In this document: positions 39,827 to 48,331 of the stretch, piece by piece | Layout: the number at the start of each line of letters is the position of its first letter | Numbering within the stretch: position 1 is the stretch's first letter | Origin: Phyllobacterium zundukense | GTDB lineage: Bacteria > Pseudomonadota > Alphaproteobacteria > Rhizobiales > Rhizobiaceae | NCBI RefSeq assembly: GCF_002764115.1 | Contig: NZ_CP017940.1 | Coordinates: forward strand, 1,710,501 to 1,774,500 | Reading direction: 5' to 3' | Length of the DNA: 64,000 nucleotides | The notes under the pieces: generated by a model | The model's database searches: none | The model's input: the letters and a program-made list of their open reading frames with translations, nothing else | What the model was told of the DNA's origin: nothing | Program-made: the position numbers and the translations under genes

Positions 39827-41116
39827 ATGTTCGATCTCAAAATCACCGATGCAACTCTACCGGATGGCCGCAGAAACATTGATATCGGCGTGAAATCCGG
39901 CCGGATCGTTGCCGTCGAACCCAAGCTGGACGGCGACGCGGGCGAGACGATCGATGCCGGTGGGTTGCTTGTGTCGCCGCCCTTTGTTGATTGTCATTTC
40001 CATATGGACGCAACCCTGTCGGTTGGACAGCCGCGTTTCAATGAAAGCGGCCGGCTGCTTGACGGTATCCAGATTTGGGGCGAACTGAAGCCGCTTCTCA
40101 CCCATGAAGCCGTCATCGAACGTGCGTTACGCTATTGCGATCTGGCGGTCGCGCAAGGCCTGCTTGCGATACGCACCCATGTGGATGTCTGTGATGAACG
40201 CTTGTTGGGTGTTGAGGCATTGCTTGAGGTCAAGAAACAGGTCTCACCCTACATTGATCTGCAACTCGTCGCTTTTCCGCAAGACGGCTATTACCGCTAC
40301 CCGGGTGCCGTTGATCTGCTGAAACGCGCGCTCGATCTGGGTGTGGATGTGGTGGGCGGCATCCCGCATTTCGAACGAACCATGGCTGATGGCACGGCGA
40401 GCGTGAAAGCACTGTGCGAGATTGCGGCGGAACGCGGTCTGATGATCGATTTGCATTGCGACGAAACCGATGATCCCCTGTCACGCCATATTGAGACGCT
40501 GGCTTCCGAGACCCTGCGCCTTGGCCTCGGCGGACGTTCGACAGGCTCGCATCTGACGTCGATGCATTCGATGGACAATTACTATGTCAGCAAGCTTCTA
40601 CCGCTGATTGCGGAAGCTGGTGTTGCAGCCATTGCCAATCCGCTGATCAATATCGGCATCCAGGGCCGCCACGACACCTACCCGAAGCGCCGGGGGATGA
40701 CACGGGTTCCGGAACTCCTGGCTCATGGGGTTACGGTGGCGTTCGGCCATGATTGCGTGATGGACCCATGGTATTCGCTGGGGCAGGGTGACATGCTGGA
40801 CGTTGCGAGCATGAGCCTGCACGTGGCGCAGATGACAAGCCGCAGTGCCATGCGTCAATGCTTTGCCGCTGTGACAACCGAACCCGCCAAAATCCTCAAT
40901 CTCGAAGGCTACGGCCTCGATGTCGGATGCAAGGCGGATATGGTCCTGCTGCAAGCCGCCGACACGATTGAAGCAATCCGCCTGAAGGCGACTCGTCTCG
41001 CTGTGATCAAGGCTGGCAAGGTTATCGCCAGGACGCCATATCGAATCTGCAGCCTGGAACTTGCCGGGCGCCCCGCAAATCTTGATTCAGCAAGTTACGC
41101 ACCGAAACTGAGTTAG
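39827..41116 (+). CDS. CodA-like cytosine deaminase family amidohydrolase
   Basis: A 429-residue metal-dependent hydrolase that aligns along its length with E. coli cytosine deaminase: PPFVDCHFHMD (His57, His59), THVDVCDERLLGVEALLEVKKQV, HCDETDDPLSRH (His210, Glu213), GRHDTYPKRRGMTRV and FGHDCVMDPWYSLG (His308, Asp309). These match the iron ligands and catalytic residues of CodA. Cytosine or a related aminopyrimidine or cyclic amidine is the likely substrate; exact specificity is uncertain. It follows the ABC importer genes by 65 bases, suggesting uptake followed by deamination. Confidence 0.85.
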   Translation: MFDLKITDATLPDGRRNIDIGVKSGRIVAVEPKLDGDAGETIDAGGLLVSPPFVDCHFHMDATLSVGQPRFNESGRLLDGIQIWGELKPLLTHEAVIERALRYCDLAVAQGLLAIRTHVDVCDERLLGVEALLEVKKQVSPYIDLQLVAFPQDGYYRYPGAVDLLKRALDLGVDVVGGIPHFERTMADGTASVKALCEIAAERGLMIDLHCDETDDPLSRHIETLASETLRLGLGGRSTGSHLTSMHSMDNYYVSKLLPLIAEAGVAAIANPLINIGIQGRHDTYPKRRGMTRVPELLAHGVTVAFGHDCVMDPWYSLGQGDMLDVASMSLHVAQMTSRSAMRQCFAAVTTEPAKILNLEGYGLDVGCKADMVLLQAADTIEAIRLKATRLAVIKAGKVIARTPYRICSLELAGRPANLDSASYAPKLS

Positions 41117-41477
41117 CAAGTATGAGTGCGTGATGTCGTCGTGGCTTGTGCCTCGGTCAGGGCACATCTCACGCCGTTTCAGCCAAGAATCTTGGCTATC
41201 CACAGAAGATTGAAATGGCTCAACAAAGCGAAGATGCCAACACAAATCAGGTTCCAAACCTATCGGAAGTTGCGCGGCACGCTGCAGATTGAGCAAATAT
41301 CCAATCATTTGATGAGGTTGGTGCTGATATATCGTCTAATCAGCCAATATGCAGCAGTGGGTGATTAGGGAAAGATGGAAGGCTACCAGCCAATTTAGCG
41401 TAACCACCAGAGACAAAGCGTTGCATTTCCGCCACAATGTGTTGCATGAGTGCCACGTCGTTGGGATGGCATAAACA
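41117..41477. other. Intergenic region before ntrY
   Basis: 361 gene-free bases marking the right edge of the accessory block. It contains a perfect small dyad AGCCAAG-AAT-CTTGGCT (41181-41197) without a T run, and presumably the promoter that lets ntrYX be transcribed separately from ntrBC. An 80-codon frame at 41126-41368 has no coding character. Confidence 0.45.
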
Positions 41478-43733
41478 ATGCTCTTATCAAACTCGGTCAA
41501 TCTGTTTGGAAGTTCGGTGTCTGGCGCTGCAAGCGGCAGCGCCCAGAGATTTTATTCCCGGCTTGGCATCGCGACTGTGGTCCTTGCATTGCTTGCGACC
41601 GGCATCACCTTCTTCATCTTGACCGGGATGACACCGATCCACGCCGACAGCCGGATCACATTGCTGCTCACAAGTGTCAATGCGATCCTGATCATGGCCT
41701 TGATTGTCCTGATAGGGCGGGAGATTTACCGCGTTGCCCAGGCAAGGAATCGCGGGAAGGCGGCGTCACGCCTGCATGTTCGTCTGGTGGTGCTGTTTTC
41801 GCTGGTCGCTGCCGTCCCGGCGTTGATTGTCGCCATTGTCGCCTCGATTACGCTCGATCTCGGACTTGACCGTTGGTTTGAAATGCGCACGACGACGATC
41901 GTGAACTCGTCCATCAGCCTCGCCAACTCCTACATCCAGGAAAGCGCCCGGAATTTGCAGGGCACAACGCTGGAGATGGTCAGCGATCTCGATGGACAAC
42001 GAACGCTATACAATCTTGATCGCAGTGGCTTTACACGGCTGATGACGCAGCAGGCGTTGGGAAGGGGTCTGCTCAGTGCAGCCCTGGTTCGATCGAATGG
42101 CGATGTCGCCGTGCGTGCCGATATCAAGACCGACATCACCATTCCCACGGTTTCGAAGGCTGTGCTGGATACTGCTTCCGACGGCAAGCCGGTTCTTATT
42201 CCGCCGGAACAGACCAATTTGCTCAGCGCTGTCATCAAGTTACGTGAGATACCGGGGCTTTTCCTTTATACCGTGCGACCCGTCGATGCGGATATTCTCA
42301 GTTCCAGCCGGGTCATGGAGAAGAGGACCGCCGACGCGCAAAAAACTGATGGTGACGGGATTACAACGCAGATTCTTTTTGCCTTGCTCTATTTCGGCCT
42401 CACCCTGACCTTGCTCTTATCGGCGATCTGGACTGGTATCGCTGTTGCCGACCGGCTGGTACGCCCCATTCGCCTATTGATTGGCGCGGCGGACAATGTT
42501 GCAACAGGCAATCTCGATGTCTCCGTTCCAGTCCATCGTTACGATGGTGATGTCGGTTCACTGTCCCAGACATTCAACACAATGGTCCGGCAATTGAGTA
42601 CGCAGCGGCGTGATCTTGTCTCCGCCAAGGACCAGATAGACGAACGCCGGCGTTTTTCCGAGGCTGTACTTTCCGGAGTGACCGCCGGCGTCATCAGCGT
42701 CAATGGTGACGGGGTGATAGGCATTATCAATCGTTCTGCCGAAACAATGTTCTCGCTTGATCCGGCAGCCGCTGCGGGCAAGAATCTTACGGCGCTTGTT
42801 CCGGAAATAGGGTTGGTCTTCGAGGTCGCGCATGCCACGGGGCGGTCCGTCTATCGCGAACAGGTGACTATGTCGCGACGTGGCAGCGCCCGGACGTTCA
42901 ACGTGCAGATCACACTGGAAGATGCTGATTCAATCGAGCATTCTTACGTGGTAACGGTCGATGACATTACCGATCTGGTTGAAGCGCAGCGTTCCACGGC
43001 TTGGGCTGATGTGGCGCGGCGCATCGCCCATGAGATCAAGAATCCGTTAACCCCCATTCAGCTTTCCGCCGAACGGCTGCGCCGGCGCTATGGCAAGGTG
43101 ATCACTGAAGATCGTGAGGTCTTTGAACAATGCACCGAGACGATTATTCGTCAGGTAGGCGACATTGGCCGCATGGTTGACGAATTCTCATCGTTCGCAC
43201 GGATGCCAAAGCCGGAAATCAAGACAGTGGATCTGCGCGAAGCACTGCGTGAGGCCTCGTTCCTTGTCGAGGTCAGCCGGAGTGATATTCGTTTTGAGCG
43301 GGATTTCGGCGATGTACCGCTGCTTGGTCAGTTTGACAGCCGCCTGTTGGGGCAGGCCTTTGGAAACGTTATCAAGAACGCTGCGGAATCCGTTGATTCT
43401 ATTGTTAAAGAGGGGCACACAGACGGGCATGTTCTGATCCGCTCCAGGCAAGACGCCGACACGCTGATTGTCGAGATCCTGGACAATGGCAAGGGCTTGC
43501 CTAGGGAACACCGGCAGCGCCTGCTGGAGCCCTATATGACGACGCGGGACAAGGGCACGGGGCTTGGCCTTGCTATCGTCAAGAAGATTGTGGAGGACCA
43601 TGCCGGGCAGCTTGAGTTGCATGACGCACCGGACGACTTCTATGCGGGCCGCGGTGCGATGATCCGCATGATTTTTCCAAAAGCACAGACCGTTACCCAG
43701 GTCGCTGAAAATACCGAAAAACAGGTGAATTGA
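41478..43733 (+). CDS. ntrY: Nitrogen regulation sensor histidine kinase NtrY
   Basis: Membrane kinase partner of NtrX, 751 residues. Order: two N-terminal membrane helices (about 27-50, 60-80), a third near 95-118, a periplasmic sensor region, a membrane helix near 300, HAMP (about 320-370), a PAS domain (about 390-500), HisKA with His518 in [19 protein letters not shown], and the ATPase domain with NVIKNAAESV and TGLGLAIVKKI. NtrYX senses nitrogen or redox/oxygen conditions in alphaproteobacteria. The ntrX start lies one base after its stop. Confidence 0.96.
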   Translation: MLLSNSVNLFGSSVSGAASGSAQRFYSRLGIATVVLALLATGITFFILTGMTPIHADSRITLLLTSVNAILIMALIVLIGREIYRVAQARNRGKAASRLHVRLVVLFSLVAAVPALIVAIVASITLDLGLDRWFEMRTTTIVNSSISLANSYIQESARNLQGTTLEMVSDLDGQRTLYNLDRSGFTRLMTQQALGRGLLSAALVRSNGDVAVRADIKTDITIPTVSKAVLDTASDGKPVLIPPEQTNLLSAVIKLREIPGLFLYTVRPVDADILSSSRVMEKRTADAQKTDGDGITTQILFALLYFGLTLTLLLSAIWTGIAVADRLVRPIRLLIGAADNVATGNLDVSVPVHRYDGDVGSLSQTFNTMVRQLSTQRRDLVSAKDQIDERRRFSEAVLSGVTAGVISVNGDGVIGIINRSAETMFSLDPAAAAGKNLTALVPEIGLVFEVAHATGRSVYREQVTMSRRGSARTFNVQITLEDADSIEHSYVVTVDDITDLVEAQRSTAWADVARRIAHEIKNPLTPIQLSAERLRRRYGKVITEDREVFEQCTETIIRQVGDIGRMVDEFSSFARMPKPEIKTVDLREALREASFLVEVSRSDIRFERDFGDVPLLGQFDSRLLGQAFGNVIKNAAESVDSIVKEGHTDGHVLIRSRQDADTLIVEILDNGKGLPREHRQRLLEPYMTTRDKGTGLGLAIVKKIVEDHAGQLELHDAPDDFYAGRGAMIRMIFPKAQTVTQVAENTEKQVN

Positions 43734-43734
43734 A

Positions 43735-45096
43735 ATGGCATCTGACATCCTTGTCGTCGACGATGAAGTCGACATTCGCGAGCTTGTTGCAGGAATACTG
43801 AGTGATGAGGGGCACGAGACTCGCGTCGCATCGGACGCGGACAGTGCATTGGCGGCGATCGATGACCGCATTCCCCGCCTGATTTTTCTCGATATCTGGA
43901 TGCAGGGCAGCCGGCTTGACGGTTTGGCCTTGCTTGACGAGATCAAGAGCCGGCATCCGGAAATTCCGGTCGTCATGATTTCCGGTCACGGCAATATCGA
44001 GACTGCCGTATCGGCAATCCGTCGTGGGGCCTATGACTTCATCGAGAAGCCATTCAAGGCAGACCGGCTGATCCTCATCGCCGAACGGGCGCTCGAAACC
44101 TCCAAGCTGAGACGGGAAGTGTCGGATCTGCGCAAGCGGTCCAGCGAGAGTTTCGAGCTTCTCGGCGGTTCATTGTCCATGAACCACCTTCGCCAGACGA
44201 TCGAACGCGTCGCCCCGACCAACAGCCGCATCATGATCACCGGACCGTCCGGAGCGGGCAAGGAATTGACTGCACGCGCCATCCACGCCCTGTCGGCGCG
44301 GGCGAAGGGCCCGTTTGTCAACCTGAATGCCGCGACCATTACGCCGGAACGTATGGAAATAGAACTGTTCGGCACGGAATCAGATGGAGGCGAGCGGAAA
44401 GTCGGCGCGCTGGAAGAAGCGCATGGCGGCATTCTTTATCTCAACGAAATTGCCGATATGCCGCGTGAAACGCAGAACAAGATCTTGCGTGTGCTGGTCG
44501 ATCAGCAATTCGAACGCGTGGGGGGAACCAAGCGCGTGCGGGTGGATGTGCGCATTATTTCGTCAACCGCCCAGAATCTCGAGGCCATGATTGCCGAAGG
44601 GCGCTTCCGAGAAGACCTGTTCCACCGGCTGGCGGTCGTTCCGGTCATTGTACCGCCATTGGCAGATCGTCGCGACGATATTCCGGCGCTTGTGGAGTTC
44701 TTCATGGCGCAGATCGCTGACCAGGCGGGCATCAAGCCGCGCAAGATCGGGCCCGACGCCATGGCCGTACTGCAATCTCACTCCTGGCCCGGTAATATTC
44801 GCCAATTGCGCAACAATATCGAACGTCTGATCATTCTTGCGCGCGGTGATGATCCCGAAGCCGTGATCACAGCGGATTTGCTGCCGGCCGAGATTGGGGA
44901 CACACTGCCCAAGCCTCCGACAGAATCGGATCAGCACATCATGGCGCTGCCCTTGCGCGAAGCGCGTGAACGGTTCGAGAAGGAGTACCTGATTGCCCAG
45001 ATCAATCGTTTTGGCGGTAACATCTCGCGCACCGCGGAGTTTGTTGGCATGGAACGATCGGCACTGCACCGAAAGCTGAAATCCCTGGGAGTATAG
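43735..45096 (+). CDS. ntrX: Nitrogen regulation response regulator NtrX
   Basis: NtrC-family regulator of 453 residues: a receiver domain with Asp53 (LIFLDIWMQGS), an AAA+ domain with Walker A GPSGAGKEL, and a Fis-type helix-turn-helix (GGNISRTAEFVGMERSALHRKLKSLG). The sigma-54-contact loop GAFTGA is not present; the segment after LFGTE reads SDGGERKVGALEEA, unlike the intact loop of NtrC in the same window. That is characteristic of alphaproteobacterial NtrX, which acts without sigma-54. It is coupled to ntrY. Confidence 0.96.
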   Translation: MASDILVVDDEVDIRELVAGILSDEGHETRVASDADSALAAIDDRIPRLIFLDIWMQGSRLDGLALLDEIKSRHPEIPVVMISGHGNIETAVSAIRRGAYDFIEKPFKADRLILIAERALETSKLRREVSDLRKRSSESFELLGGSLSMNHLRQTIERVAPTNSRIMITGPSGAGKELTARAIHALSARAKGPFVNLNAATITPERMEIELFGTESDGGERKVGALEEAHGGILYLNEIADMPRETQNKILRVLVDQQFERVGGTKRVRVDVRIISSTAQNLEAMIAEGRFREDLFHRLAVVPVIVPPLADRRDDIPALVEFFMAQIADQAGIKPRKIGPDAMAVLQSHSWPGNIRQLRNNIERLIILARGDDPEAVITADLLPAEIGDTLPKPPTESDQHIMALPLREARERFEKEYLIAQINRFGGNISRTAEFVGMERSALHRKLKSLGV

Positions 45097-45206
45097 CTCG
45101 GCGAGCAGCGTCGGTGTGCTTTGTCCCTGGCGCTAGCTGCATGGGCGATTTTCGTCACCACAAAGCCATCAAACAAGTGGAATCCAGCCAGTAGCGAGAT
45201 GTGACC

Positions 45207-45971
45207 ATGAAACTGCAATTCCTCCGAAATGCAACGCTGAAACTTGATTATGCGGGCCTGACCATCCTCATCGATCCGGATTTTGGACCAAAGCACAGCC
45301 GCCCGTCCTTTACCGGCCGCTCGCCCAATCCGATGACCGAGCTTCCCATTACCACGAATGAAATCCTTGACGGTGTCGAGCTGGTTCTTGTGTCGCATCT
45401 GCATGCAGATCACTTTGACAAAGTCGCTCAGGACCTCGTCCCCAAGCATCTGCCGCTCATTTGCCAGCCGGGCGATGAGGAAAAGATCAGGTCATTCGGA
45501 TTCAGCAATGTCACACCGCTCACCGACGAACTGGTTGTCAATGGTATCCTCTTGACGCGCCGTGAGGGTAATCATGGCTCGGGGCCCGTTCTCGACAAGA
45601 TGGGGCAGGTCATGGGTTTCACGATCGAAGCCGATGGCGAACCCTCAATCTACTGGGCCGGCGATACGATCCTTTATCCCCCAGTGCGGGAAACCATCGA
45701 AACGACGCAGCCCGACATCGTCATTACGCATTCCTGCGGCGCCAAATGGGATGACATCCTGATCGTCATGGACGCCGAACAGACTGTTGAGGTTTGCCGC
45801 ATCGCGCCGGAGAAAACCAAAATCATCGCGACGCATATGGAGGCGTTGGACCACGCGACGGTCACGCGCGACGACCTTCAAGCCTTTGCGGAACCGTCCG
45901 ATATCGGTAAGCATAGACTCATCATTCCCGATGATGGAGAACCCCTCCATCTCACAGCCCCCAACGCATGA
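45207..45971 (+). CDS. MBL-fold metal-dependent hydrolase (UlaG-like)
   Basis: A 254-residue metallo-beta-lactamase-fold protein. It begins with the UlaG-type strand MKLQFLRNATLKLDYAGL ... LIDPDFG, has the metal motif SHLHADHFD, a later REGNHGSGP and IYWAGDTIL, and a C-terminal THMEALDHATVTRDDL. The substrate is unknown; relatives act on lactones or phosphodiesters. The ATG at 45207 was preferred over the GTG at 45201. The stop overlaps the start of the next gene, a lactonase-family propeller, so they form a coupled pair. Confidence 0.85.
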   Translation: MKLQFLRNATLKLDYAGLTILIDPDFGPKHSRPSFTGRSPNPMTELPITTNEILDGVELVLVSHLHADHFDKVAQDLVPKHLPLICQPGDEEKIRSFGFSNVTPLTDELVVNGILLTRREGNHGSGPVLDKMGQVMGFTIEADGEPSIYWAGDTILYPPVRETIETTQPDIVITHSCGAKWDDILIVMDAEQTVEVCRIAPEKTKIIATHMEALDHATVTRDDLQAFAEPSDIGKHRLIIPDDGEPLHLTAPNA

Positions 45972-47083
45972 GATCACCAATGTCAAAAACATTCGCATTC
46001 GTCGGCAATCTGAATCGCAACGCCTTGCCCGGCGAGGGAAAGGGCATCAGCGTCTTTCATTTTAATGACAGGACCGGTGATCTGACACTCGCGAGCGAAT
46101 ATCTCCCGATCGACAATCCCGGCTATCTGGCAATCGATGAGAAACGCAAGCGCCTGTATGCCGCTGTCGAGATACCCGCCTGGAATGAAAACATGGCGGT
46201 GGCCTTTGATATCGATCCTGCGACCGGCGCACTGTCCTACATCAACATGCAGCCGACACTGGGCAACACCACATGCCACATCGGCTTTGACCAGAGCGGC
46301 GAGTTGATTTTCGCATCGAACTATACGGTAGCGGAACTGGGTGCGCGGCCAGGCAATGCGGTCGCGGCCTTCTCAATACGCACTGACGGTGGGCTCGATC
46401 CGGCATTCGCCGCCGCGATCCACGAAGGCAAGAACGCCATCCTGCCAACGGATAAGCGCCAGCATGGTCATTGTGCTGTTGTTAGTCCGGACAATCGCTA
46501 TGTTTTCGTCTGCGATCTCGGCCTTGACCGGATCATGGCCTACAATCTGCCGGCGAAGGGTGAAGGTCTCGCGCTTGCAGCGACACCGTTCACCCAACTG
46601 CCCGATGGTGCAGGCCCGCGGCATATGACCTTTCACCCCAATGGAAAAATTGCTTACGTCATCAATGAGTTGAACTGCACTGTTTCAGTATTGCATTATA
46701 ATTCTGAAAGCGCCGAGTTCACGATTTCCCAGACACTGCCAACCCTGCCGGATGATTTCTCCGATACCAATACCTGCGCCGAAATTGCAGTCAGCCCCGA
46801 TGGCCGCTTTCTCTACGGTTCCAATCGCGGCCATAACAGCATCGTTAGCTATGCAATCGCCGAGACCGGCGCGATTTCATTGATCGGCTGGACGCCATCG
46901 CAAGGGGTTGGACCGCGCAACTTTGTTATCGACCCATCAGGCAGGTTTATGCTGGTCGCCAATCAGAAAGGCGGTGGCATCGCCATCTTCAAGCGCGATA
47001 TCGAGACCGGCACGCTTGAAGATACCGGCAAACGCATTGCTCTCCAGTCGCCCATGCGCATTGTTTTCGGCACATTCGGTTAA
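45968..47083 (+). CDS. Lactonase-family seven-bladed beta-propeller (6-phosphogluconolactonase-like)
   Basis: A 371-residue protein with repeated propeller blades (for example YLAIDEKRKRLYAAVE, AVVSPDNRYVFVCDLGLDRI, HMTFHPNGKIAYVINELN, IAVSPDGRFLYGSNRGHNSI). This pattern matches YbhE-type 6-phosphogluconolactonases and carboxymuconate cyclase-like proteins. No signal peptide is seen. ATG at 45968 overlaps the MBL-fold gene stop; ATG at 45980 is an alternative. Substrate is uncertain: a sugar lactone is likely. Confidence 0.85.
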   Translation: MRSPMSKTFAFVGNLNRNALPGEGKGISVFHFNDRTGDLTLASEYLPIDNPGYLAIDEKRKRLYAAVEIPAWNENMAVAFDIDPATGALSYINMQPTLGNTTCHIGFDQSGELIFASNYTVAELGARPGNAVAAFSIRTDGGLDPAFAAAIHEGKNAILPTDKRQHGHCAVVSPDNRYVFVCDLGLDRIMAYNLPAKGEGLALAATPFTQLPDGAGPRHMTFHPNGKIAYVINELNCTVSVLHYNSESAEFTISQTLPTLPDDFSDTNTCAEIAVSPDGRFLYGSNRGHNSIVSYAIAETGAISLIGWTPSQGVGPRNFVIDPSGRFMLVANQKGGGIAIFKRDIETGTLEDTGKRIALQSPMRIVFGTFG

Positions 47084-47095
47084 GGAGAACAGGCA

Positions 47096-47962
47096 ATGTC
47101 GCGCATCGCCTATGTCAACGGTCAATACGTTCCGCATTCCGAAGCCGGAATCCACATCGAAGACCGGGGCTATCAGTTCGCCGATGGCGTCTATGAAGTC
47201 TGCGAGATCGCACGCGGCAATATCATGGACATGACTCGCCATCTCGACAGGCTCGGCCGCTCGCTTTCCGAATTAAAGATCGGTTGGCCGATGGGCCGCA
47301 AAGCCCTGCAAACGGTGATCAAGGAAGTCGTGCGTAGAAACCGGGTGCACAATGGCCTGGTCTATCTGCAGGTCACGCGCGGCGTTGCCCGGCGCGATCA
47401 TGTCTTTCCATCGGCAGACACGCCACCAGCCATCGTCATCACCGCCAAGCGCACCGACCCGCAAGCTTCTGCCGCCAGGGCGGCGAAGGGCATCAAGGTC
47501 ATCACAGTACCGGAAAATCGTTGGGAACGCGTCGATATCAAGTCGGTTGGTCTGTTGCCCAACGTTCTGGCCCGGCAGCAGGCGAAGGAGCAGGGCGCTC
47601 ACGAAGCTTGGTTCATCGATCCGGACGGTACCGTTAAGGAAGGCGCAGCTACAAATGCGTGGATTGTCACCAAAGATGGAGTTCTTGTGACAAGACCGGC
47701 CGAGAGCGGCATCTTGCGCGGCATCACGCGAACCACCATTTTTGATGTGGCGAAAAAATTGGGCTTGAAGATCGAGGAAAGGGGCTTTTCAGTGGCTGAA
47801 GCCAGACAGGCAAAGGAGGTTTTCATGACAGCAGCATCGACTGTCGTGATGCCAATCGTTGCGATTGACGGCGAATCGGTTGCAAATGGTCACCCTGGAA
47901 CGACTACACTTTCCTTGCGGGAAGCGTTTTTTGACGTTGCGGAAAAAACGCCATCCTGTTAA
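47096..47962 (+). CDS. dat: D-amino-acid aminotransferase-like class IV PLP enzyme
   Basis: A 288-residue fold-type IV aminotransferase. It shows the opening YVNGQYVPHSEAGIHIEDRGYQFADGVYEV, the PLP lysine within VDIKSVGLLPNVLARQQAKEQG (Lys in the IKSV context), EGAATNAWIV and a C-terminal MTAASTVVMPIVAIDG. It probably interconverts D-alanine and D-glutamate with their oxo acids. The placement after ntrYX and before hfq is conserved in rhizobia. It lies 12 bases after the lactonase-family gene. Confidence 0.9.
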   Translation: MSRIAYVNGQYVPHSEAGIHIEDRGYQFADGVYEVCEIARGNIMDMTRHLDRLGRSLSELKIGWPMGRKALQTVIKEVVRRNRVHNGLVYLQVTRGVARRDHVFPSADTPPAIVITAKRTDPQASAARAAKGIKVITVPENRWERVDIKSVGLLPNVLARQQAKEQGAHEAWFIDPDGTVKEGAATNAWIVTKDGVLVTRPAESGILRGITRTTIFDVAKKLGLKIEERGFSVAEARQAKEVFMTAASTVVMPIVAIDGESVANGHPGTTTLSLREAFFDVAEKTPSC

Positions 47963-48083
47963 CCGGAGAGTGAGGGGACTAACAGACGCTATTTTTCACC
48001 TCCTGCTGGAGCAAAGAAAATTTGCTTCCGCCGCAGAATTTTGTATGAGACACGTTTGCTGATCGCATAAAAGGACAAAAACA

Positions 48084-48323
48084 ATGGCTGAACGATCGCA
48101 GAATCTTCAGGATCTTTTTCTGAATTCAGTCAGAAAACAGAAGATTTCTCTGACAATTTTTCTCATTAATGGTGTGAAACTGACTGGAATTGTCACGTCG
48201 TTCGACAATTTTTGTGTGCTTTTGCGCCGTGACGGCCATTCGCAGCTCGTCTATAAACATGCTATATCGACCATCATGCCGAGCCAGCCCGTGCAGATGT
48301 TTGAAGTAGAAGAGAGCGACTGA
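48084..48323 (+). CDS. hfq: RNA chaperone Hfq
   Basis: Hexameric RNA chaperone that pairs small RNAs with target mRNAs. The 79-residue protein contains the Sm1 motif ([41 protein letters not shown]) and the Sm2 motif with the key [10 protein letters not shown]. Its short C-terminal tail is typical of alphaproteobacteria. A ribosome site (AAAGGA) precedes the ATG. hflX follows after 8 bases. Confidence 0.98.
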   Translation: MAERSQNLQDLFLNSVRKQKISLTIFLINGVKLTGIVTSFDNFCVLLRRDGHSQLVYKHAISTIMPSQPVQMFEVEESD

Positions 48324-48331
48324 GACCACAT

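Noticed and set aside
41126..41368. An 80-codon open frame before ntrY
   Set aside because: No domain, weak start context and untypical composition; treated as intergenic.
41467..41481. A second -24/-12-like sequence (TGGCATAAACAATGC) at the ntrY start
   Set aside because: Spacing is right, but it overlaps the ntrY start codon, so transcripts would begin inside the gene before its first membrane helix; probably chance.
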